This document shows, piece by piece, positions 21,600 through 32,957 of a stretch of 64,000 nt of DNA. The notes beneath the pieces were generated by a model. The model worked only from the letters and a program-made list of their open reading frames with translations, was not told the origin of the DNA and ran no database searches. Made by a program: the position numbers and the translations under genes. Source of the DNA: Glomus cerebriforme (Eukaryota > Glomeromycota > Glomeromycetes > Glomerales > Glomeraceae); assembly GCA_003550305.1 (NCBI GenBank), contig QKYT01000341.1, positions 1 through 64,000 of the forward strand, in the 5' to 3' direction. The number at the start of each line of letters is the position of its first letter. Positions within the stretch are counted from its first letter, which is position 1.

Positions 21600-23876
21600 A
21601 TGGAGTCCGAAATAATTGACGAAGAAGCCCAATTGCAATGGGTAGGTTGTCTTTATGAGATTTATCTCTAGAACCAATGTTTTATTAACTCATTTATTTG
21701 ATTTTTTTAGAAAAAAGGGAATTTAGAATTCGAAAGAACAGGTCTCAACTACCTTCAAGCGACGTCATCCGCCGTTCAAGAAAAACAAATGTTAACTTAC
21801 AAGCAGAGTACATCGAAGTTTGCAACATCAACAAAGAAGGTGAGCCCAGCTAAGATTTCGACTAGAAAAAGGAGATACTTACAGATAGGACCGACATCAT
21901 TTTTTTGTAATACGGTATAGGTCCAGACGAAATCGGGGAATCAAAGACTAAACGATCGTGATTTAAATGAGGAGTTTACTAAGTTTCCTCCCTCTGAAGA
22001 TAATGAGGATAATGATTCATCGCTCTGCCAAGAGTCCTCCTCAATTTCCATCGATGCTAACGATAATCATGAACTAAACCAACATCAAGCAGGTTATTAT
22101 GAATCAGCCTCCAATGACAATTACAGCAAAGACAATGTAAAAAGTATAAAGGTGCGTTTTTGTAGATTTCAGTTTTTGATATTTGACAAAATTAATATAA
22201 AGTTTCCCTACTCACTGTACATAGAAGTATCAGAATCTGTTACTTCTAACAAGGGAACATCGAGAAATAATTGAGAATATTTATAATGACATGAAAAAGA
22301 ACGAATGTGGAAGCTTTCTACAGGCAAATATGTTGAGGAAGAGCTTTTCAATTTGGGAAAGAAGCTAAAGTCTGAGCAGTAAGTGTTTATATAAATGTTT
22401 TTCAGCATGGTAATTGTACTAACTGCTGTTTACTGTATTTTTTTAGCGCCGTTCATTCCTTCATTTTAGACGTTGACGATGAAATAATTAGGCATCATTT
22501 TAGCGAGGTAGAACTTAACGAAATTGATAGCGTACCTAGTCCACAAGCACCCGAACTTTCGGATGACATAACTGATTGTTTAACTAAATTTGCCGGGAAG
22601 GTGATATTTTAACTGACAAACATATATAACACAGTAACTCAGTAAGTCATGAATCTCTTTTTTGTTATAGACCAACCTGAAAGAAATTAGGAGATCATAA
22701 AAGATTTGATGCTAGGCAATGAGTATGATCACAAAAAACATCACGATATAGACTATGTAATTTTTGCTATTTATGCATTGTAAATATTATTGTCCTTGTG
22801 ACTGAATCGCACAGCATATTTGTTATTATGATATCAAGAGTAAACCAGTTAATTTTATCTTTATAGAGTCAGGGAGATCCAGAGCGAAAGTTTAAAGGAT
22901 GATAATCTTGAAGCCTGGTTCAACTGCCACATCTGGAGCGTGGTATTTGACCAGGATTTTGGTGATTTTAAAACAATATCCGTTGTCAGGTAATCCTCCT
23001 TTAAAAAAATGTAACTTACTTTAGCGTATCTGACAAGGATTCTTTTAACAATCTAGAGGGGAGAGTGCGAGTTTAGCATCAGGCTCAAGAAAAAATGCGG
23101 AAAGAAAGACCACAGAAGAACGACGGAAAATGGGCCGAAGAGGTGGCTGGATCCTGAGATCCATCACAAATGGTGACAAACAAGAGTTCGGGGCTGGAGA
23201 AGCGGGAAAGCACTGGGTAGATAAGAATGGAACGAAGCTTCTGAAGGAGGTGGGACTAAAGCTACCGAAAATACTCAAGGATATGCTATTACATTTGATG
23301 AAGAAAGCAGATTGGAATGAAGAACAATGTGCGAAAATACAAACGGTCGGATTGATACACGCAGGTACGTTTATCCTTGTGTCTGTAACAATCAGTCTGT
23401 AACAATCATCAGGTTCTTGCTGTTAACTAACATAATTTACAGGCTTAATGATTATGACAGTCTTCCTAGACAACCCAAAGGGCTACGTTTGTAGAATTCA
23501 ACGTGGTGAGCTGATGGAAGTTCCGGACAATGTAGAGAATTTTCCCTCCATTCTTATAGTTCTCGCGTCTGTACTAAACATAAAGGTCAGTTAAATTGAT
23601 ACCTTTCTCTAGCAAATATATATCTGTTCTAATATAAGGTGATATATTCATGAATGTTAGGTCGTGGTTCAAGAAACAATTAAGGCGGTCCAATCAAAAG
23701 AACAAATAGTCACTGAATTCAAAAGAGCCGGGTTTCGAAAGCGATCTCGAAATGAGAATGAGTTCCAAATACCTCCGTGCTTATCAACGCCGAAGAAGGT
23801 TAAAGTATGTACAGAAGCATATACCGAGAAATCATATCCACCATCTCCATCCATCATCCTCATGTTCTGGATCTGA
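21600..23876 (+). pseudogene. Ten-exon lineage-specific gene with multiple single-base frameshifts
   Basis: Exons (plus strand): 21600-21641, 21711-21839, 21921-22151, about 22226-22378, 22447-22600, 22671-about 22757, 22867-22989, 23057-23364, 23443-23585, 23661-23876, with GT-AG introns of 65-110 bp. Recognisable blocks are ERTGLNYLQATSSAVQEK, acidic FPPSEDNEDNDSS, RMWKLSTGKYVEEEL, HSFILDVDDEIIRHHF, EAWFNCHIWSVVFD, GESASLASGSRKNAERK, MGRRGGWILRS, NGTKLLKEVGLKLPK and LDNPKGYVCRIQR. This order matches a large Rhizophagus family I remember, of unknown function. One base is missing near 22292-22303 (NDMKK to RMWK) and one near 22692 (KEIR to EIIKD), and the phase at the 22757/22867 junction does not fit. 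The last codons also look shifted. I conclude a pseudogene or a badly sequenced copy. Confidence 0.7.
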
Positions 23877-24024
23877 ACTATCGTTAATATAGGACCATTA
23901 GTGTAACAAATCATGCAACCATGGTCGGGTCGTTCAGTAATGTAATTTCTTATATAAATAGTAATAATCATATATTCATTGGCGTGTAAACAATTGTTCG
24001 TTATTTTTTAACTCACTACATATA

Positions 24025-24237
24025 ATGCGCAAGATTTTGAATTTTTCCGAGGTTAATCTCAATATGGGTTCTATGTCTTTTAGTTCCGGTAACGATATTA
24101 TAAGTCTTAACTTCCGTTACTATAATGCAGAAAATAAAAACCCCCAAGATTTCGAGGCGGATAATAAGCACGTTTGTCTAATAGATCCCAAAACATATCT
24201 CGTCAAAAAAGTATCCCTACTTTTCCCGAAGAAATAA
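24025..24237 (+). CDS. Hypothetical small protein (70 aa)
   Basis: Intact 70-codon frame starting MRKILNFSEVNLNMGS and ending LFPKK, with balanced composition (less Lys/Asn/Ile-biased than random AT-rich frames). A central FRYYNAENKNPQDFE is followed by VCLIDPKTYLV. It has no signal peptide or known motif. The DxxT/YL strand pattern faintly recalls DUF2283, but too weakly to assign. It could equally be a fragment of a decayed gene. Confidence 0.3.
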   Translation: MRKILNFSEVNLNMGSMSFSSGNDIISLNFRYYNAENKNPQDFEADNKHVCLIDPKTYLVKKVSLLFPKK

Positions 24238-25509
24238 AAGTTTTCTCCTATTTTAATGGGACGCCTGGTTATTCACATCCGAGTTTCCCCTAATTAAGTA
24301 GTTAGAATTTCTTATTTGTAAAAGCCAAAAAAACTTTATGAATTCTTATACAGTATATGAATAAGTAATTTAATTGAAAAATAAAAAAACATAATTAATT
24401 GTATTGAAAACTGAAATAATTAATATTCATTTTCATAATTTTTCTAATTTTTATTTGTGGGTAGGGTACTTGGAAGTTTTGATGAACATTTTCTTAAATA
24501 AACTAAATAAACTGTAGAACAGTTTTGTCCGTACATGCACAGTAGGTTAGGACAAAGTATAATATTTTCATAAGCAAACACTTTCTGAAATAATTTTTAT
24601 TCCTCACATTTTTTTTTATCTCATATTAGATGCATACTATGTATCAAATTAAAGATGCAATGAGTAAGTTTTATTTCTATCTCAATTTTTTTTATAATTA
24701 TGTTTTAAAAAATATATATTAAATTCTCTTTATTTCTAGACATTGTAATTTGTAATAATATGCAATAATATCAGATATTAAATATATTCTTTTAAAAGAT
24801 CAAGTTAAAAAATTTCAATTACTAATTCCTTTTTCAATGGTGTTGTGATTAAGATGATCCAATTAAAAATCTTGGAAGGTTCTGAATATGATGACATCAA
24901 TCAATCAATAATGTATTATGTTAAATAAGGTGCATAACAAAATTTGCTATATTACTGTAGTATATTGTTTTATCAGGAATATTTTAATATTTCCAAACAG
25001 TTAGATATATTTAGCATGTAGGAATTGAATTTGTAATCTATATAATTGACATATAATATTCTAATTATTTTTAAAAAATATTTATTATAACTTGATAATA
25101 GTAAATGCATAATCCTCAGTTGTATGAAATGCTTTATATTTTGGGAATTTTAGTCATAATTTTACAATCTTTTACTAAGAGAAAAACTGCAAAAGACTTT
25201 AAAAAATTAGAAAAAAAATAAGCTAATTAAGCTAATTCAAAGCAACCTATATAAATTTGATCAAATATTCTTATATTTTGAAATTATATGTGAAAGTATT
25301 TTATTAAGTAATAAAATGATTTTTTTCAATTAGGAAAGGCATTTTCTCCTACAATGAGTTAGTTAAATTAATTGCATTCAAAAAAGAAGAAATTGATTAG
25401 GAGTAAGTATTGTAGTATTTTAATTTAATGTTGGTTTAAAAAAATATTGCAATAAAAACTAAAACTTCAAATAAAGCACGTGAGTTTAAGTAGCATCACA
25501 ATATACAAT
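24238..25509. other. Intergenic, no gene seen
   Basis: Strongly AT-rich; no supported gene, RNA or clear repeat border. Confidence 0.6.
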
Positions 25510-26006
25510 TAGACCTCCATATAATTATCTAATCAGTTTTCTCTAAATTGGTGATTATATAGAAGTATGCTTATATAAAGATATTAAAACCAGGTAATGG
25601 GAACCATTGGATTGTCTGAAGCATTAAATTAAGATATATCACAAAACTCAACTAAAAAAAAATTCAAAATATAACACAAATTTATTGTAAAACATATGAA
25701 ATCACAACAATGTATATTATTGGTCAATCATGTGTGTAAACAGATGGACATTGCATTACAATGAGTCTAATCGAAGATGTTCTCAGCTATGCTCCAGACA
25801 AATTAAAAATTTCTTAATTTTGGCTGAAATTAGTAAATTATAATTCGAATATTTCCATTTTTGGCGATAGCTGTTCAAATAAAAAATTTTGCCAATTTTT
25901 GCATGTGTAATATTTATTTTTAAAAAGGAAATTTTAATTACATAATATGGTAATTCTGGCTGAAATTATTTTATGACTAAAATTACAGTGATTATATAGA
26001 GGTTTA
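25510..26006. mobile_element. MITE-like element, pogo/Tigger-type termini
   Basis: The left end TAGACCTCCATATAATTAT and the right end, read in reverse complement, TAAACCTCTATATAATCAC match over most of about 19 bp. ACCTCTATATAA termini are typical of pogo/Tigger elements. The interior (about 460 bp) has no transposase. Related partial ends occur just downstream (TCCTCCTATATAGTCAC, reverse complement, about 26133-26150), so a second damaged copy may be nested. Confidence 0.5.
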
Positions 26007-26800
26007 TTTATTAATAAAAATAATATATACATTTAAGATTATAAGATGATAGTGACTATAATTAATTTGTGATTGTATAGGGATAATTTGATATAATTTA
26101 AAACTGTTTTTTAAAATTGAGTACTTATAAAGAATTGTGACTATATAGGAGGAAGGTTTCTATTGGCAAATGAATATTTTTCAATCCTCAACAAATAAAA
26201 CATTTGATAATCAATTCCAAACTCTATCCAAGAGATTTATTGATAATGAAAACTTTCATGGTGTATGTTACCTAAAAAGAAATACAATTTGATTTTTTTG
26301 TTTCCTTCTCACATTATGATAATATATCAAGTATATATATAAGAATTTATTTAATATATAATCTGTAATTTTTGGTTTACATATCTAGTTTCTTTTTAGA
26401 TCATCTTGTTATGTGAATAAAATGCATGTTTATTTATAGTAACCTATACTTTTTTTTCATCTTATTTCATATGCAAAGAAAAAAAATGATTGTAATATGG
26501 AATTTTGATGAAATCCCAAATCCTGATATTAAAAAAAAAATACTTCTTGATGGTCTTTAAAAACTACCAAATTTCAGTAAATGATAATGATTAAAATTAT
26601 CAGTTATGATAAATCGTGCAGATTAATATAAAGATGGATTAATCAACCTATAAACTAATTAAAATGTTGATATCATGCATGACATTTGAAAATGTTATAA
26701 CCAAAAATATAGAATAGATTACATAAAGATTACTATTAGTTATAATATTTATAGTATAAGAATTAATATTTACAGATATTTTATAGTTTAGTTTATAGTT
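26007..26800. other. Intergenic, no gene seen
   Basis: AT-rich sequence with homopolymers. No supported feature beyond the possible second MITE end at about 26130-26155. Confidence 0.5.
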
Positions 26801-26940
26801 TAGTTTATTAACACGTGATTAGCATATATAAATGTGGCAAAGTAAAGGTAGCGGAGTAAATGATCAATAGTTACATCATAGGAATACAATTACATCATAG
26901 AAGGGGTAATTTATAGTATTACAAGTAGATTAGTGAAATA

Positions 26941-27030
26941 TATAGAAATAAAGAAAGAATAAAAGAAATAAAGAATTGTAGATATATATAGAAATGAAGA
27001 AAGAATGAAAGAAATGAAGAATTGTAGATC
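26941..27030 (+). repeat. Tandem duplication, 46-bp unit
   Basis: Copy 1 (26941-26986) and copy 2 (26987 on) both read TATAGAAATrAAGAAAGAAT, then AAAGAAAT and AAGAATTGTAGAT. They differ mainly by A/G at a few sites. Just before it, TTACATCATAG is repeated twice (about 26872 and 26889). After it, a purine-rich AAAGGAGGGCTGATC block and an AGCTTAGCTTTTAAGCTC palindrome give the stretch 26800-27190 the look of a solo LTR. Confidence 0.7.
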
Positions 27031-27190
27031 ATTAAAAAAATTATAAAAAGGAGGGCTGATCTTTAATTTTTAGCTTAGCTTTTAAGCTCAAAGAAATAAA
27101 AATAATAAAAATTATTAATTATTAAAAGTTATTTTGAATATGCTCATGGTACGCCTGAGATTTAATTAATATTGAATATTAAAGTCCAGT

Positions 27191-28438
27191 GGAGTAAAGT
27201 ATAGAAAATTATCCCAATTTAATTATTTAATGTAAAGTTATTTAATGTAAAGAAAACTATCAAAGTTTGAAAGTTAAAATTGAGGTTAAGAAAGAGATTA
27301 TGAAGGTATAAAATTTAAACCAAACATATAAATGAACTAAATATTAATTTTAGTCTACAGATGCTGGTGACAATGTTTACATTTTCATATATTATTACAA
27401 CATGAAATAAAAAAATGCCATATGTGCCAATTTGTGAAATTATATGCTACGTTCACAAAATAGATTTGCCAAATGAAAGCAACATTAAAAGTCATGTGAC
27501 AATGATAGATCTATATCATCTGATGCGCAAAATCAATTATTTATTTGAACTTTAATTTTTTTTTAATATAAGTAACATTAAAATTATAAAATTGGAATAT
27601 AATTCTCATGACAAAATTGTGAATATCTTGGGTTATACATAAGTTAGATAGATGAATTTATATTCATTTGAAAGAGGAAAACAAGACCTATCTAATGAAT
27701 CCAAAATCAGATGAAAATAATTACTGGTTGGTGAATAAATGCATTTAATGCATTAATTTTTAATTTTTTTACTTAATTGTTAATATTTCCACATCTAGTG
27801 ATCCAATCTTATTGCTTTTTGATTTCTAAGCTGAAGCAAGTTTTATCTTTCAAATAAATATAAAATTATTCAGTTAGCATATATGTATGCCGAGAAATTA
27901 ATAATTATATAATTTACATAAAATCCATCATAAAAAATATTTTAAAATTACATTTTTCACCAAAAAAAAAATATTTTCAAGAAGATTTCAGAGTCCTTTT
28001 ACCTTATTTAAAAAATTTATTTGCTTTTTAAGGACTTTAATTGAATAAATCTAATAAAACAATAATAAAAAGTTGTATAAAATTAGTTTATTAAACAAAA
28101 AAAAGAAAAACTTTTCGAAACTCTTATATCTTTTATTTTACATATATTTTTACAAAAAAAAGCAAAGAAAACTAAAGTTAAAATAAATAAAAAGATTTTT
28201 TTTCTTATAAATAACAAATATTAATGTATTTTTTTTACTTACTGTTTAAGAAATAACTGCTATATATGACTACAAACTTTTTTGGTTCACTTAACAAAAA
28301 AGTGATTGAAAAGTGATTAAAAAGTAATTGAGAAAGAAGTGCTTACTATCGTTATTTTTAAATATAGATTAAAAATTTTTTTTTTATTTTCAGATAATTC
28401 TAAACTGTTTAAATATATAACACATATTTAATTTAGGT
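27191..28438. other. Intergenic, no gene seen
   Basis: AT-rich with poly-A/poly-T runs; no supported feature. Confidence 0.6.
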
Positions 28439-28678
28439 TTGTATAACGTAAATCCTATTTTACAGCTAAATTTTTATCAAAATCTTAATTTAGGCCAATT
28501 TCACAGATCGGCGAATAAGGGTAAATCTGAATCTAGCATGGAGGTAAGACACTTATACATCGCCGGGAATTTTCTTAATTCGGTAATTCCGGCCGAAATT
28601 AAGAATTTTCCTTTTTTGGGAGTATCGTGTAACCTAAATTTCGATTTTGAAGAGAAACAAAATTGCCTTTTTGGGAGT

Positions 28679-28898
28679 ATGTCTAAAGCGGAGCAGAATC
28701 ACGTGATTTTCGTAAAATTTTGGCCGGAATTATGGCATTAAGAAATTATGCATATGACAAATAACAGGCGATAAATAGGATTTCACCTATTCGAAAAAAT
28801 TGTCCCTAGAATACTTAGGAAAAATGGAAATTGAAGGTGTGACGCGAGGGGTGACAGATATTCATTATGATCACGTGATTCTGCTCCGCTTTAGACAT
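28679..28898. repeat. Perfect 29-bp inverted repeat inside a foldback-rich segment
   Basis: The 29 bp at 28679-28707 (starts ATGTCTAAAGCGG, ends AATCACGTGAT) recur exactly in reverse complement at 28870-28898. The larger segment 28440-29100 has further inverted and direct copies: a near-palindrome CTTAATTCGG...CCGAAATTAAG at about 28576-28605, GGCCGGAATT/GGCCAGAATT, and GATAAATAGGATTTCA/ACAAATAGGATTTCA. It is probably a non-autonomous foldback element. The 100-codon frame at 28439-28741 inside it is likely chance. Confidence 0.8.
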
Positions 28899-29423
28899 CC
28901 CCCTTTTTGGTTAATGTAACGTTACCCAAGTGCCCAAAAGAGAAATTCTGGCCAGAATTAAAATTTCGTCAAAATTAATGGATGTGACGATTAACATGTG
29001 ACAAATAGGATTTCATAGAATAAATAGTAAAAATGAAAGTCGGAGGGTGTGACACGGGTGACAAATTGGAGGCGATGAATAATGATGTCGCACCCCTGCG
29101 AGATATACATTTGCCCTTATAATATAATATTTATTGTAAATTTAAATTATTTTTATGATATAAGAATTTAAAATAGAATTCGCTGCTTCTTTCGTGATGC
29201 TATTATTATTATTCGGAATTCCAGGAAGTCGTCCCCAAGAAAAATGAAGTTAAAAAAAAATTATCCATTGGATGAAAAAGATTAAACGGATTTACTGCGC
29301 CGTAAAACCTGAGCACGAAAATATCCACCAATAAACTCGCGTGGCATGGAACCTGTCAGGTGCGATAAAAAACAGAATCTGATTTTTAAAAATTTATCAT
29401 CATAATCTAATATTTTAATTTCA

Positions 29424-29539
29424 GTTACGGCCATACACAGTGAAAAGCACCGGAACCCGTCCGATCTCCAAAGTTAAGCCACTGATGGCCCAGTCAGTAC
29501 TACGGTTGGGGACAACGTGGGAATACTGGGTGCTGTAAC
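29424..29539 (+). rRNA. 5S ribosomal RNA, second copy
   Basis: A 116-nt copy with matching 5' GTTACGGCC and 3' GTGCTGTAAC ends. It is identical to the copy at 5198-5313 apart from CAAAG in place of CGAAG. Both are preceded by TTTCA. It is isolated from other rRNA genes. Confidence 0.97.
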
Positions 29540-29550
29540 TTTTTTTTTTT
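29540..29550 (+). terminator. Pol III terminator of 5S gene
   Basis: An uninterrupted T-run directly follows the 5S 3' end. Confidence 0.85.
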
Positions 29551-29758
29551 ATTTGAAAGTAAAATTATTTTACCATTTTTCCTTAAATCTTCTATTAGGC
29601 AAGAAAACTAAAAAATTATAAACTTGTTACGATATATAGCTTAATTAGGCACGTCATAGTTTCGTAATTAAGGATGTTTTGGTTCAGTTATTTTATAAAT
29701 TAAACTTTAAATCCTAACTGTATTAGGTAATCAATACAAAACTCAAAAGACATTTTTA

Positions 29759-29937
29759 GGGGGCGCCTATAGCGGGGGTAAATGTCGCCCCCCGTGAAAT
29801 ATTCACGGGGGGGGGCATTTAGTTGAAGGGTTCTTACGAGCTTCGCGAGAAAGAACCCTTCCGCGTCACAGAGGGGCGTGCTACGTGATTTGTCNGCAAA
29901 TCACGTGCCCGCCACGCCCCCGCTATAGACGTCCCCC
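29759..29937. mobile_element. GC-rich nested-hairpin MITE
   Basis: A 179-bp GC-rich island in AT-rich DNA. Ends are GGGGGCGCCTATAGCGGGGG and (reverse complement) GGGGGACGTCTATAGCGGGG, flanked on both sides by ATTTTTA, a likely target duplication. Three internal hairpins follow each other: CCCCCCGTGAAATATTCACGG, AAGGGTTCTTACG...GAAAGAACCCTT, and CACGTGATTTGTC-type arms around 29881-29910. There is no coding capacity. It lies about 170 bp upstream of the ETR1 start. Confidence 0.8.
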
Positions 29938-30103
29938 ATTTTTAGCAATAGACTCACTTATTAAACTAGACATTATTAATCAAATAAATGATTTTGTAAA
30001 TCCTGATTTTGTCGAATATCTGGATATATATAAATTTCTTAATTGAATTTTTCAGTTTTATTTAATATCTTTTTTGTTTAAAATATATACCACATTATTC
30101 ATT

Positions 30104-30822
30104 ATGACATCTGAGTAAGTTGTCAAAGGTTTTCTCTCTTATAAATTATTCTGATTTTTATATCGTTAATTATGTTATCATAATACAGGTTTTTATCTTC
30201 AAAAGTAAGAGCGGTAGTTTTAGAAAAATATGGTAACCCGAAGGATGTTCTTAGGTAAAACTATTTATTATTTCAATTCCTTTCCTAATTTATAATTTAT
30301 GTTAATTTTTTTTAATGAATTTCAGAGTTCATACGTATGAATTACCACCTATAACTCCCACAACGTTGCATATACGTTTTCTTGCTTCACCTATCAATCC
30401 AGCTGACGTTAATCAAATTGAAGGTGTTTACCCAGTGAAACCTACATTCACCAAAGAATTAGGTATTTTGCCTGATGGAGAACATAAAGAATTAGCAGTT
30501 GCAGGAAATGAAGGTTTAGCAGAAGTAATCGCTGTTGGAGATCAAATTAAAGATTTTAAAGTTGGTGATTGGGTTGTAATAGGAAGATCTGGATTTGGTA
30601 CGTATCCTTAGACTTTATCTATAATATGTATTAAATAATAAATAACGAAAAATTGAACATAATATTAAAATATAGGTACTTGGCGTACACATGCTGTAGC
30701 GACTCCAAATGATGTGATACGTATTAATCACGAGGGAATTGGATTAATTCAAGCTGCAACTTTAACAGTAAATCCTTGTACTGCATATCGCATGTTAAAG
30801 GATTTCGTTACATTAAATGAAG
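30104..30822 (+). pseudogene. Duplicate of ETR1 exons 1-4 (partial)
   Basis: Exons at 30104-30114, 30189-30254, 30326-30597 and 30676-30822 repeat exons 1-4 of the gene starting at 31350, with the same sequence and splice sites. The copy ends in intron 4 at the N (30891), so it lacks the nucleotide-binding and C-terminal parts. If real it is a truncated duplicate. More likely it is an unmerged contig overlap. Confidence 0.85.
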
Positions 30823-30891
30823 GTAATTTCATGATTAAATTTTGATTATTTTTATTTATGAACTTTGATATGATTATTAAAAAAAAAAAAN

Positions 30892-32136
30892 TAGGCACGT
30901 CATAGTTTCGTAATTAAGGATGTTTTGGTTCAGTTATTTTATAAATTAAACTTTAAATCCTAACTGTATTAGGTAATCAATACAAAACTCAAAAGACATT
31001 TTTAGGGGGCGCCTATAGCGGGGGTAAATGTCGCCCCCCGTGAAATATTCACGGGGGGTGACATTTAGTTGAAGGGTTCTTACGAGCTTCGCGAGAAAGA
31101 ACCCTTCCGCGTCACAGAGGGGCGTGCTACGTGATTTGTCAGCAAATCACGTGCCCGCCACGCCCCCGCTATAGACGTCCCCCATTTTTAGCAATAGACT
31201 CACTTATTAAACTAGACATTATTAATCAAATAAATGATTTTGTAAATCCTGATTTTGTCGAATATCTGGATATATATAAATTTCTTAATTGAATTTTTCA
31301 GTTTTATTTAATATCTTTTTTGTTTAAAATATATACCACATTATTCATTATGACATCTGAGTAAGTTGTCAAAGGTTTTCTCTCTTATAAATTATTCTGA
31401 TTTTTATATCGTTAATTATGTTATCATAATACAGGTTTTTATCTTCAAAAGTAAGAGCGGTAGTTTTAGAAAAATATGGTAACCCGAAGGATGTTCTTAG
31501 GTAAAACTATTTATTATTTCAATTCCTTTCCTAATTTATAATTTATGTTAATTTTTTTTAATGAATTTCAGAGTTCATACGTATGAATTACCACCTATAA
31601 CTCCCACAACGTTGCATATACGTTTTCTTGCTTCACCTATCAATCCAGCTGACGTTAATCAAATTGAAGGTGTTTACCCAGTGAAACCTACATTCACCAA
31701 AGAATTAGGTATTTTGCCTGATGGAGAACATAAAGAATTAGCAGTTGCAGGAAATGAAGGTTTAGCAGAAGTAATCGCTGTTGGAGATCAAATTAAAGAT
31801 TTTAAAGTTGGTGATTGGGTTGTAATAGGAAGATCTGGATTTGGTACGTATCCTTAGACTTTATCTATAATATGTATTAAATAATAAATAACGAAAAATT
31901 GAACATAATATTAAAATATAGGTACTTGGCGTACACATGCTGTAGCGACTCCAAATGATGTGATACGTATTAATCACGAGGGAATTGGATTAATTCAAGC
32001 TGCAACTTTAACAGTAAATCCTTGTACTGCATATCGCATGTTAAAGGATTTCGTTACATTAAATGAAGGTAATTTCATGATTAAATTTTGATTATTTTTA
32101 TTTATGAACTTTGATATGATTATTAAAAAAAAAAAA
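30892..32136 (+). repeat. Tandem duplication, copy 2
   Basis: Second copy of 29646-30890. It continues without a break into exon 5 of ETR1, so this is the copy that belongs to the intact gene. Confidence 0.95.
31005..31183. mobile_element. GC-rich nested-hairpin MITE, duplicate copy
   Basis: The same element as 29759-29937, carried by the 1246-bp duplication. It has GGGGGGTGACATTT where the first copy has an extended G-run, and A where the first copy has N. Confidence 0.8.
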
Positions 32137-32957
32137 ATTGTATCTTAAATTAGGTGATTTTGTGATCCAATGTGGATCCAATAGTGGTGTAGGTCAAGCC
32201 GTAATTCAAATTGCTAAAGCATGGAATATAAATACAATCAACATTGTTCGAAACCGGTAATAAATGAATGTTTATGTATATCTTTTAGATCAGAAAATTA
32301 TGTTAAAATGGAAAATTAAGTTTTTTTCATCAATTTTTTAATAGTCCCGATATTGAGGATTTGAAAGCACGTCTAAAATCACTTGGTGCAACATATATAA
32401 TTACTTATGAGGAGTTAAAAAGTAATGAAGCTAAGGATTTGATAAAAGAATGGACAGGTGGTAATGATATCAAATTAGGACTTAATTGTATTGGTGGAGA
32501 TGTGGCACGAGAGATGTCGAAATATCTTGGGTAAATAAATCAATATACAGTATATACATATATATTTTTTTTATTTTATTCTTTTTATTAATTTTCTTTT
32601 TTTTTTTTTTTGCTTTTTTATTTTAGTCATTCTGGACATCATGTAACATATGGAGCTATGTCAAAACAACCATTTTCGATTCCGGCATCAATTTTAATAT
32701 TTAAAAACATTAAATTTTCAGGATATTGGATGACAGAATGGAATCAAACTCATTCAAAAGAAGAAAGAGCTGAAATGTTGAATGAAGTTATTAAATTGAT
32801 AAAACAAGGAAAATTAGGTGATGTTGCTTATGAAGAAGTTCTTTGGGGAAGTCAAACCGAAAATGATGAATCCTTAAAAGATAAGTTTTTAAATGCTTTT
32901 GATAAAGCCGGTGCTGGATTTCATGGGAAGAAACAAATATTAAGAATGCAATCTTGA
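31350..32957 (+). CDS. ETR1: Mitochondrial 2-enoyl thioester reductase (MECR/ETR1)
   Basis: Seven exons: 31350-31360, 31435-31500, 31572-31843, 31922-32068, 32154-32256, 32345-32530 and 32627-32957. They sum to 1116 nt, 371 residues plus stop. The family (medium-chain reductase, NADPH) does the last step of mitochondrial type II fatty acid synthesis, reducing trans-2-enoyl-ACP for lipoate supply. Visible are the [17 protein letters not shown] motif with the catalytic-type Tyr, the [12 protein letters not shown] and VGDWVV core, [11 protein letters not shown], and the Rossmann NADPH loop [24 protein letters not shown] C-terminus is also present. The length matches the family. The N-terminus is short (MTSEFLSSKV) with only a weak targeting signal, so an upstream start exon is possible. 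Confidence 0.93.

Larger units (their letters stand above)
29646..30890 (+). repeat. Tandem duplication, copy 1 (period 1246)
   Basis: Near-identical to 30892-32136. Copy 1 stops inside a poly-A run (30879-30890), is followed by a single N (30891), and then the copied sequence restarts. The differences I see are an N, a short G-run/hairpin-loop difference and the poly-A length, all at places hard to sequence. Confidence 0.95.

Noticed and set aside
28439..28741. 100-codon plus-strand frame
   Set aside because: It lies inside a foldback-rich repeat, has no ATG start at its left end, and contains the inverted repeat itself.
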